A DNA stretch of 5,174 nt from Planctomycetota bacterium (GTDB lineage: Bacteria > Planctomycetota > Planctomycetia > Pirellulales > Thermoguttaceae): NCBI GenBank assembly GCA_021784975.1, contig JAJYGU010000219.1, positions 1-5,174 of the forward strand, read 5' to 3'. How positions within the stretch are numbered: the stretch's first letter is position 1; each line of letters begins with the position of its first letter. The position numbers were made by a program, and so were the translations under genes. The notes under the pieces were generated by a model, which was given only the letters and a program-made list of their open reading frames with translations, had not been told where the DNA came from and made no database searches. Positions 1 through 5,174 of the stretch are shown here, piece after piece.

Positions 1-308
1 GCAAACCGGGCCTGGCCGGCAATGCCGGCGTGGCGAAGACGGCCGCCTTGCTCCCTTCACATGCGGTGATGGTTGCCGATGTGAGCCCCGCGGGCGTTAT
101 TGCCTTCGTAACGCGGATGGCCGCGGCGGTGGTCCCGCCTGAGGTCGGACTGCATCTGAAGCTGCCGGAGTTTCCCAAGACCCAGCCGATTGGCATGGCC
201 GTCACGACGGGTCCCAACGAGCTGCAATCGTGTGTTGTGGTTCCGCCCGAGGTCATGAAGGGGATTGCTCAGTACGCGGCCAAGATTCGCGCGGAGCGGG
301 GAGAATGA
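1..308 (+). CDS. C-terminal part of an unrecognised protein (5' end outside window)
   Basis: The reading frame that ends at the TGA at 306-308 is open back to the window edge (first full codon at 3), so this is the last ~101 residues of a longer protein. A GTG at 30 could act as a start, but no Shine-Dalgarno precedes it and the frame continues upstream, so truncation by the window is more likely. The visible part is alanine- and valine-rich and contains short hydrophobic stretches, a proline-rich middle (PPEVGLHLKLPEFPKTQP) and a charged C-terminus ending in KIRAERGE. I do not recognise a family. The general look is that of large planctomycete proteins of unknown function that precede other genes, but I cannot name a domain. 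It ends 16 nt before the sulfatase start on the same strand, so the two may be co-transcribed. No function is proposed. Confidence 0.6.
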   Translation, partial: KPGLAGNAGVAKTAALLPSHAVMVADVSPAGVIAFVTRMAAAVVPPEVGLHLKLPEFPKTQPIGMAVTTGPNELQSCVVVPPEVMKGIAQYAAKIRAERGE

Positions 309-311
309 GGC

Positions 312-315
312 GAGG
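312..315 (+). promoter_or_regulatory. Ribosome binding site of the sulfatase gene
   Basis: GAGG lies 9 nt before the ATG at 325, just after the stop of the upstream gene. It supports the ATG at 325 over the in-frame TTG at 265, which lies inside the upstream gene and would put 20 charged residues before the signal peptide. Confidence 0.5.
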
Positions 316-324
316 CGCAAGACC

Positions 325-1908
325 ATGAGACAGCCATTGCCGATTTTCGCCGCCTTACTGTTGGCGCCGCTCGCCGCGCTAAACGCTGCCGACGTCGCCC
401 GGAAACCCGCAGACAGGCCGAACGTCCTGTTTATTTTGATTGACGACTACGGAATCAAGGACGTCGGCGTCGAAGGCAGCTCGTTCTACGAGACGCCCCA
501 TATCGACGCCTTGGCCCGCAGCGGCATGCGTTTCACCCAAGGGTACGCCGCCTGTTCGGTGTGCAGTCCGTCGCGGGCGAGCATCATGCTGGGAGTCTAT
601 CCGCCGCGGCACGGCATCACCGACTACATCGGCGCCGAGACGGGCGATACGTTCGCGAAGCACCGGGGCGTCAAGCTTTCCGTGCCCGATTATGCGCGGC
701 ACATGCCCAAGGCCGACCTCACCCTGGCACAGGCGTTCAAGAGGGCCGGATACGCCACCTTCTTCGCCGGCAAATGGCACTTGGGTGACCAAGGATTCTG
801 GCCGGAAGACTGCGGATTCGACGTGAACAAGGGCGGATGGACCGCCGGCAGTCCGATGGGCGGATACTACGCCCCGTGGATCAATCCGAAACTGCCCAAC
901 GGGCCTCGCGGCCAATCGCTCACCGGCCGCCTGGCCGACGAGACTATCGCCTTCATCGAACAACACCGCGACAAGCCGTTCCTCGCGTACCTGGCCACGT
1001 ATGCCGTCCACGGCCCGATCCAAACTACCAAGCCGCTGTGGGCCAAGTACCGCGAAAAAGCCTCCCGGCGGCCCGCCCCCGCCGAGCGATTCAAGATTGA
1101 CCGCACCTTGCCCGTGCGCCAGGTGCAGGACAATCCCATTTATGCCGGACTGATCGAAGAGACCGACACCGCCATCGGCCGGGTGCTGACGCGGCTGCGG
1201 GAATTGGGACTGGACCAAAAAACGATCGTCGTATTCACCGGCGACAATGGCGGCGTGGTGTCGGGCGACAGCTACAGCTCGTGCATGGCTCCCTACCGCG
1301 GCGGCAAGGGACGCCAATGGGAAGGCGGCCTGCGGGTGCCGTTTTACATCAAAGCTCCGGGCATCACCCGGCCGGGCAGCACCTGCGACGTGCCGGTCAG
1401 CCATATCGACTTCTATCCGACCCTGCTGGCGTTGGCCGGCATCCACCAAGCCCCGCCGCAAACGCTCGACGGCGTGAGCCTGCTGCCGCTGCTCAAAGGC
1501 GGCACGATCGCCGACCGGCCGTTGTTTTGGCACTATCCCCACTATGGCAACCAGGGCGGCGAACCCTCGTCGATCATTCGCAAGGACGGCTGGAAACTCA
1601 TCCATTACTGGGAGGACAACCGCAACGAGCTCTACTATCTGCCGGACGACATCGGCGAACGCAACGACCTTGCCAAGCGGGAAACGGCCCGCACCGCCGA
1701 GCTATGGGCGGAACTTCAGGCCTGGCTCAAAAAGACCGGGGCAAAGCTGCCGCGTCCGTATGCCGGTTACGACCCGGCCAACGCGGCCAAGGCGCACCAG
1801 TCGGCCTTGAAACTGAAGGCGCGGCTGGAGCGGCAGCACGCCGATTTCCTGAAACCGAATTGGCAGCCCGATCCGACCTGGTGGAAGAGCCTGGTGCCCC
1901 GGGACTGA
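325..1908 (+). CDS. Secreted formylglycine-dependent sulfatase (arylsulfatase A-like, S1 family)
   Basis: This 527-aa protein is a type I sulfatase that hydrolyses sulfate esters, most likely on sulfated polysaccharides, outside the cytoplasm. Residues 1-22 form a signal peptide (short basic start, leucine/alanine core, cleavage near ALNA/AD). Family landmarks appear in order: metal-binding DD at 40-41 (FILIDDYG); active-site motif C80-S-P-S-R84, whose Cys is converted to formylglycine by the formylglycine-generating enzyme; GKWHLGD with K150 and H152; H229 in AVHGP; metal-binding D307-N308 in FTGDNGG; and K328 in GGKGRQWEGG. The C-terminal subdomain ends with the usual NELYYL...DIGERNDLA stretch and a basic tail. 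Length is normal for the family. One oddity is that the usual LTG after the CxPSR core reads M88-L89-G90. The substrate cannot be read from sequence; planctomycetes usually carry many paralogues. The family call is very secure. Confidence 0.96.
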   Translation: MRQPLPIFAALLLAPLAALNAADVARKPADRPNVLFILIDDYGIKDVGVEGSSFYETPHIDALARSGMRFTQGYAACSVCSPSRASIMLGVYPPRHGITDYIGAETGDTFAKHRGVKLSVPDYARHMPKADLTLAQAFKRAGYATFFAGKWHLGDQGFWPEDCGFDVNKGGWTAGSPMGGYYAPWINPKLPNGPRGQSLTGRLADETIAFIEQHRDKPFLAYLATYAVHGPIQTTKPLWAKYREKASRRPAPAERFKIDRTLPVRQVQDNPIYAGLIEETDTAIGRVLTRLRELGLDQKTIVVFTGDNGGVVSGDSYSSCMAPYRGGKGRQWEGGLRVPFYIKAPGITRPGSTCDVPVSHIDFYPTLLALAGIHQAPPQTLDGVSLLPLLKGGTIADRPLFWHYPHYGNQGGEPSSIIRKDGWKLIHYWEDNRNELYYLPDDIGERNDLAKRETARTAELWAELQAWLKKTGAKLPRPYAGYDPANAAKAHQSALKLKARLERQHADFLKPNWQPDPTWWKSLVPRD

Positions 1909-1920
1909 TATATCCGCAGG

Positions 1921-2127
1921 TTGATCCGCCGTCGGCGGGCCGCCGGTTTGACGCAAAAGGACCTGGCGAAGCAGGCGGGAGTACGAGTGGAGACTGTTAG
2001 CCGGCTGGAACATGGCCGGCACAGCCCGAACGTCGGCACCGTGGACAAGTTGGTCTGGGCCCTGGAACGGGCGGAAGGAAAGCGAAAGAAACGGCGATCG
2101 CGCAAACGTCGTCCGCCCGTGGGGTAA
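1921..2127 (+). CDS. Short XRE-type helix-turn-helix protein, possibly a 5'-truncated remnant
   Basis: This 68-codon frame is almost entirely an XRE/Cro-type DNA-binding domain. LTQKDLAKQAG (residues 10-20) forms the first HTH helix and turn, VRVETVSRLEHG (21-32) is the recognition helix, and SPNVGTVDKLVWALERAE (35-52) covers the last two helices. A strongly basic tail follows (54-64, K/R-rich). The only usable start is TTG at 1921, with no spaced Shine-Dalgarno (AGG directly abuts it), and the domain begins at residue 2. In related XRE proteins, as I recall them, a leader of some tens of residues precedes this point, so the 5' end may have been lost at the junction with the sulfatase. Alternatively it is a small intact regulator: it sits 86 nt upstream of a putative restriction gene on the same strand, the place and size typical of restriction-modification controller (C) proteins. 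The HTH fold is secure; whether the gene is expressed is not. Confidence 0.5.
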   Translation: MIRRRRAAGLTQKDLAKQAGVRVETVSRLEHGRHSPNVGTVDKLVWALERAEGKRKKRRSRKRRPPVG

Positions 2128-2151
2128 CTTCCGCGCCGAAGCGAAGCGGCC

Positions 2152-2180
2152 TTGCCCATTGTACCGCCTCTTGGTAGAGT
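2152..2180 (+). promoter_or_regulatory. Candidate sigma-70-like promoter of the putative restriction gene
   Basis: TTGCCC (2152-2157) and TAGAGT (2175-2180) are spaced by 17 nt. Transcription would start near 2187, about 27 nt before the ATG at 2214 and inside the inverted repeat at 2186-2204. Both boxes are imperfect matches to the consensus, and planctomycete promoters are poorly characterised, so this is a reasoned guess. Confidence 0.4.
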
Positions 2181-2185
2181 GCGCC

Positions 2186-2204
2186 CCGGTGAAGGAATCA
2201 CCGG
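2186..2204 (+). promoter_or_regulatory. Perfect 7-bp inverted repeat at the predicted transcription start and RBS
   Basis: CCGGTGA (2186-2192) and TCACCGG (2198-2204) are perfect reverse complements separated by 5 nt (AGGAA). The repeat begins at the predicted transcription start and its last two bases are the first two of the GGAGGA Shine-Dalgarno (2203-2208). As DNA it could be an operator for a dimeric repressor, for example the upstream HTH protein. As RNA it would form a 7-bp GC-rich hairpin at the 5' end of the message that partly hides the ribosome binding site. The symmetry is directly visible; either role is inference. Confidence 0.55.
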
Positions 2205-2208
2205 AGGA
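2203..2208 (+). promoter_or_regulatory. Strong Shine-Dalgarno of the putative restriction gene
   Basis: GGAGGA is followed by 5 nt and ATG at 2214, which fixes the start. It is the strongest ribosome binding site seen in the window, and its 5' edge is part of the inverted repeat just upstream. Confidence 0.75.
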
Positions 2209-2213
2209 AGATC

Positions 2214-2840
2214 ATGGACGAACGCACCGCATCCACCCCCGTCGCGCTGAACCCCCAAGGGTTCAACGAGAAGGTGGTCTTGCCGCATGGCCTTACCACA
2301 ACCCACGTCCAGAAGGCGATGGCCGACTTCCTGGATTTCCTCGGCTTCCTCGATCAGCAGTTGAACAGCCGCAGGCTGCAACGTCTGGAGTCGTTTCTCA
2401 TGCCGGCAAACTTCAGCAGCATGGTCGGAGAGTTCATGTCGGCGACAATCCCGAAGTATTGCAAGACGTTGGCGAAGAACACCTACCACAATGGCCACCC
2501 TGACCTGGTTCCCAAGGGCAAGTTTCCCAAGGATGCTTGCCAGTACGGGACGGAAGGCATCGAAATCAAGGGTTCACGGCACACAAGCGGCTGGCAGGGC
2601 CACAACGCCGAAGACGCGTGGTTGATGGTTTTCGTATTCGACGCCAACAGCGCACGCGACGCCAGTTTGGAAATCGGTCCCAAGCCCTTCCGGTTCCTGA
2701 AGGTAGTGGGAGCACAACTTGCCAAGAGCGACTGGGCCTTCTCCGGTCGATCGGCAACAAGCCGGCGGACGATTACTGCCAGCGTGACCCGCACGGGCTA
2801 CGAGAAGATGGAAGCCAACTGGCTTTACCGGTCAGAATAG
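2214..2840 (+). CDS. Putative type II restriction endonuclease (PD-(D/E)xK-like)
   Basis: This 208-aa protein has no signal peptide or membrane segment and is probably cytoplasmic. The likely catalytic signature is H95-P96-D97 followed, 20 residues after the Asp, by E117-I118-K119, the PD...(D/E)xK arrangement of many restriction nucleases. E73 in an upstream helix could be the extra metal-binding Glu. Downstream come GWQGHN (126-131), a hydrophobic strand WLMVFVFD (136-143) that fits the nuclease core, and an arginine/threonine-rich region SRRTITASVTRTG (183-195) that may contact DNA. It would cut double-stranded DNA at the sequence protected by the convergent methyltransferase, with which it overlaps by 9 nt. 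I recognise no characterised enzyme, so the recognition site is unknown. The start is fixed by GGAGGA 5 nt upstream. Base composition looks somewhat less GC-rich than the sulfatase by eye, consistent with acquisition. The nuclease call rests on motif plus context; without the neighbour it would be a hypothetical protein. Confidence 0.72.
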   Translation: MDERTASTPVALNPQGFNEKVVLPHGLTTTHVQKAMADFLDFLGFLDQQLNSRRLQRLESFLMPANFSSMVGEFMSATIPKYCKTLAKNTYHNGHPDLVPKGKFPKDACQYGTEGIEIKGSRHTSGWQGHNAEDAWLMVFVFDANSARDASLEIGPKPFRFLKVVGAQLAKSDWAFSGRSATSRRTITASVTRTGYEKMEANWLYRSE

Positions 2841-3743
2841 CCGCAAGCCCACCCCAACCAATTCGTCAGCATCGGTTTCCAAGGCTCTTAGCCGGGGGAT
2901 TGCCGCTCGCGCCAAGTCGAAATATTCGCGGTGCCGCTCGACGCCGATGCTTTGGACGCCTACCGCTTCGCAAGCGGCGATGGTTGACCCTGACCCCATG
3001 AACGGGTCCGCAATCACGCCCTCGCCCAAAGGCAAAGCGGCGAAGACGATCCGGCGCAGGAACGATTGTGGTTTGATGCTGGGGTGGTCGGCCATTTCGC
3101 GCTCGCGCTGCGGCGTGCGCTCGCTGGGTATCACGTCCTCAAACGGGCCATCCGCGTAACGGCGGAGACCACCGGTTTGAAACTGGCGCAGGCAATCGGA
3201 GACTTTCAACGCTCCCATCGGCTTGCGAAAGAGGCCCCATGGTTCATAACAACCCTTTGGCATGGAAGAGACGCCCGGAAACTCATCCTCGGCGTTCTTC
3301 GGTCGATCTCCGCCGCGCAGTGTGCGGACAAGACGGATAATCTCGCCGCGAAACTCGAGCCCGCCATCGACCAGGGCGTCATACAACAGTTGACCAATGA
3401 AGGCATTGGTGGCGATGAAAACATGACCGCCCGGCCGGAGCGCACGGCAAACGAGCTGGCCCCACTCGAAGAAGAATTGACGGAGCCGGGCACGTTCTTT
3501 GCCGTTCAGGGCAGTGAACCGGGGCAGAGGTGCGCGGATGTGCCCGTCGAACGACGGCGGGATGCGCCAGATTCCGCCCTTGCCGTTGGCCCTCTTTTCC
3601 AACTGGTCGGCATCATACTCCTTGACGCCGTAAGGAGGGTCGGTGACTACGGCGTGCCACGTGTCGGGAGGCAGGCCCGCCAGCCAAGCGAAACAATCCG
3701 CGTGGACGATGGTTGCGCGACCGATTTTCACTTGTTCGTCCAT
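2832..3743 (-). CDS. Beta-class site-specific DNA methyltransferase (probably N6-adenine)
   Basis: This 303-aa protein transfers a methyl group from S-adenosylmethionine to a base in a specific DNA site. Catalytic motif IV, D35-P-P-Y38, is near the N-terminus. HPSIKP (220-225, motif X) and the SAM-binding motif I DPFMGSGST (246-254) are near the C-terminus, followed by GVER (261-264, motif II-like). The order IV...X-I defines the beta class (as in CcrM and M.RsrI); DPPY rather than SPPY favours N6-adenine over N4-cytosine. The middle region (about 140-215, with GGDRPKNAEDEF, EPWGLFRKP and TGGLRR) probably holds target recognition. I chose ATG 3743 because MDEQVKIGRATI is a typical start just before the first strand. 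An in-frame GTG at 3794 with AAGG 6 nt upstream would add 17 residues of non-conserved look. It presumably protects the host from the convergent nuclease. Its stop overlaps that gene's stop region. It lies 34 nt downstream of the ATPase gene on the same strand. Confidence 0.93.
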   Translation of the reverse strand: MDEQVKIGRATIVHADCFAWLAGLPPDTWHAVVTDPPYGVKEYDADQLEKRANGKGGIWRIPPSFDGHIRAPLPRFTALNGKERARLRQFFFEWGQLVCRALRPGGHVFIATNAFIGQLLYDALVDGGLEFRGEIIRLVRTLRGGDRPKNAEDEFPGVSSMPKGCYEPWGLFRKPMGALKVSDCLRQFQTGGLRRYADGPFEDVIPSERTPQREREMADHPSIKPQSFLRRIVFAALPLGEGVIADPFMGSGSTIAACEAVGVQSIGVERHREYFDLARAAIPRLRALETDADELVGVGLRLF

Positions 3744-3749
3744 GTCTGA

Positions 3750-3777
3750 ATTGTATCGGCTGGCGGTAACAAACCAA
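3750..3777 (-). promoter_or_regulatory. Candidate methyltransferase promoter giving a leaderless message
   Basis: On the minus strand, TTGGTT (3777-3772) and TACAAT (3755-3750) are separated by 16 nt. TACAAT differs from the -10 consensus at one base. A start about 7 nt beyond the -10 box falls on the A of ATG 3743, and no Shine-Dalgarno precedes that ATG, so the transcript may be leaderless. The -35 box abuts the ATPase stop codon (3780-3778). Confidence 0.45.
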
Positions 3778-5174
3778 TCAGTCGGCCATGACACAGCGGT
3801 CCTTGGCCCAGGCCCGCAGGCGGGCCACGTGCTCGCGCATCACCACCGACAGCGGTTGCGTGCTGTGCATGGAGGCAATGATGTGCTGGGTGGTGCAGGG
3901 CGACTTTTCGGCGTAGGCGGCATACAGGCCGGACACGATGGCTTGCTCGATCTCGGCCCCGCTGTAGCCCTCGGAGTGGGTCACCAGGCTGGCCAGGTCA
4001 AAGGTGCTGGGATCGCGCCGCCGCTTGCTGAGATGGATCGAGAAGATGGCCCCGCGCTCGTCCGGGCCGGGCAGATCGACGAAAAAGATCTCGTCGAACC
4101 GCCCTTTGCGCATCAGTTCCGGCGGAAGCTGCGAGAGGTTGTTGGCGGTGGCGATCAAGAAAATCGGGGCCCGATGATCTTGCATCCAGGAGAGCAAGGT
4201 GCCGAACATGCGTTGCGACAGCCCGCCGTCGGCCGATTCGCTGCTGGCCGAGGCGAACGCCTTTTCGATCTCGTCGACCCACAAGACGACCGGGGCCATC
4301 GACTCGGCCTGGCGGAGGGCCTCGCGAAGCCGCGATTCGCTCTCGCCGATGAACTTCTGGTAGAGCACGCCCGGATCCATCCGCAGTAGCGGCATGTGCC
4401 AGGCCGAGGCGACCACCTTGGCGCACAAGCTTTTTCCGCAACCTTGCACGCCCAAAAGCAGGATTCCCTTGGGCGGATCGAGGCCGAACTCACGGGTCCG
4501 CGGCGAAAAGCCGGCGCAGCGAAGGTTGAGCCAGCGTTTCAGGTTCTTCAACCCACCGATCTCGTTGGGCGAAACGTCGGCCGCGATCGATTCCAGGCAG
4601 CCGGTCGTGCCCAGTCGGCTGCGTTTGGCGTCGACGATCCGCGGCAGGTCGGAACCGTCCAGCACGTTGTCTTCGTGCACGGCCGCAGCCACCACTCGGG
4701 CGGCCTCTTCGGTGGTCAGCCCGCGTAGCGTCTGCACCAGCGTCTCCAACTCGCGCTTGGTCAAACGGCACTCGATCTGCTCCAGGCTGTGGTGCTGGAT
4801 CTCGCGGAGGGTGTCCCGCACCACTTCCACCAGTTCTTCCTCGCTCGGCCAGCCGACGTCAAAGGGAACGGTCAGCCGATAGACCTCGGGCGGGGGCGGG
4901 GTGGAATCCAGCAGGATCAGCGTCCACAATCGCGAGTCGGCCGAGAAATACAGGTCGCGAATCGAGCGGACCACCTGCGGGTCCTTGCAGTGCGGGCTGA
5001 GGTCCTTGAACAGGCAGAGGGTCGGGGCGTTGCAATCCTTCACCAATTGCAGGGCCGGCAGCACCTTGCCCGGTTCGACCAGCGCCTCGGAGGCGTCGGG
5101 CAGGGTGCAGCGCAGCCCGGTGGTCACCGACCATTCCAACAGACGTCGTCCGGTCTTCCCGGCCGTCTCGCGCA
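3778..5174 (-). CDS. Ycf46-like AAA+ ATPase (N-terminus outside window)
   Basis: About 464 C-terminal residues of a cytoplasmic AAA+ ATPase are visible. The frame is open to the window edge; a TTG at 5139 is not convincing as a start because the sequence before it (GRRLLEW) continues the domain. The N-terminal part, with LFKDLSPH and LILLDS strands, matches the degenerate ATPase-like half of the Ycf46 family. Counting from the 5139 codon, the AAA module has Walker A G230-VQGCGKS237 (4452-4429), pore-loop segment YQKFIGESES (260-269), Walker B VVLWVDE with D289-E290, sensor 1 TANN (331-334), arginine-finger region R344/R347 in MRKGRFDE, and sensor 2 GYSGAEIEQA. The C-terminal PLSVVMREHVARLRAWA is typical of the family, so this end is native. 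Ycf46 proteins are widespread in cyanobacteria and planctomycetes, with a poorly defined role (linked to photosynthesis/CO2 use in cyanobacteria). The methyltransferase follows on the same strand after 34 nt. Confidence 0.9.
   Translation of the reverse strand, partial: RETAGKTGRRLLEWSVTTGLRCTLPDASEALVEPGKVLPALQLVKDCNAPTLCLFKDLSPHCKDPQVVRSIRDLYFSADSRLWTLILLDSTPPPPEVYRLTVPFDVGWPSEEELVEVVRDTLREIQHHSLEQIECRLTKRELETLVQTLRGLTTEEAARVVAAAVHEDNVLDGSDLPRIVDAKRSRLGTTGCLESIAADVSPNEIGGLKNLKRWLNLRCAGFSPRTREFGLDPPKGILLLGVQGCGKSLCAKVVASAWHMPLLRMDPGVLYQKFIGESESRLREALRQAESMAPVVLWVDEIEKAFASASSESADGGLSQRMFGTLLSWMQDHRAPIFLIATANNLSQLPPELMRKGRFDEIFFVDLPGPDERGAIFSIHLSKRRRDPSTFDLASLVTHSEGYSGAEIEQAIVSGLYAAYAEKSPCTTQHIIASMHSTQPLSVVMREHVARLRAWAKDRCVMAD

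Noticed and set aside
265..324. TTG at 265 as an upstream start for the sulfatase
   Set aside because: It lies within the upstream gene and would place a charged 20-residue segment in front of a clear signal peptide; ATG 325 has GAGG at 9 nt.
379..1605. Long minus-strand open frame (408 codons) opposite the sulfatase
   Set aside because: It is fully antisense to an unambiguous sulfatase, is low-complexity in Arg/Gly/Ala/Val, and shows no recognisable motif; long antisense frames are expected in GC-rich coding DNA.
2131..2150. Small imperfect dyad after the HTH stop (CCGC...GCGG and GCCG...CGGC) as a terminator
   Set aside because: Stems are only 4 bp and no T-run follows, so a rho-independent terminator is not supported.
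2128..2213. Classical C-protein boxes (GACT...AGTC) upstream of the restriction gene
   Set aside because: No paired GACT/AGTC repeats are present; the only clear symmetry is CCGGTGA-N5-TCACCGG.
3643..4389. Plus-strand open frame of 248 codons across the ATPase and methyltransferase start
   Set aside because: It lies antisense to the conserved AAA+ motifs, has no domain pattern of its own, and is rich in Gly/His/Arg/Ala typical of shadow frames.
5137..5139. TTG at 5139 as the true start of the AAA+ ATPase
   Set aside because: The frame continues upstream to the window edge with residues fitting the family (GRRLLEW), no Shine-Dalgarno is visible, and the family has additional N-terminal sequence.

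Overview
The window is GC-rich bacterial DNA. A secreted formylglycine-type sulfatase, a Ycf46-like AAA+ ATPase and a sparse short XRE-type helix-turn-helix ORF together suggest a planctomycete (Pirellulales-like) chromosome. That placement is inferred from gene content and protein style; no rRNA or other marker is present.

Layout. Positions 1-308 (+) hold the C-terminal end of an unrecognised protein. It is followed after 16 nt by a complete exported sulfatase (325-1908, +). Thirteen bases after the sulfatase stop lies a 68-codon XRE-type helix-turn-helix ORF (1921-2127, +), with a TTG start and no good ribosome binding site; it looks 5'-truncated. An 86-nt gap (2128-2213) carries a candidate promoter, a perfect 7-bp inverted repeat and a strong Shine-Dalgarno. 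These lead into a 208-aa protein with a PD...EIK nuclease signature (2214-2840, +). Tail to tail with it, sharing 9 nt, is a beta-class DNA methyltransferase (3743-2832, -). Upstream of the methyltransferase on the same strand is a Ycf46-like AAA+ ATPase (5174-3778, -), cut at its N-terminus by the window edge.

How it works together. The nuclease-like protein and the methyltransferase are best read as a compact convergent type II restriction-modification unit of unknown specificity. The control signals are the most interesting part. The putative restriction gene has a hairpin-forming inverted repeat at the predicted transcription start that runs into its Shine-Dalgarno, and an HTH gene just upstream on the same strand, as seen for controller (C) proteins. 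The methyltransferase appears to have its own promoter in the short gap after the ATPase gene, placed so that the transcript would be nearly or fully leaderless. The sulfatase and the ATPase look like resident genes flanking this accessory unit. No tRNA, rRNA, CRISPR array, transposase or convincing rho-independent terminator was seen.
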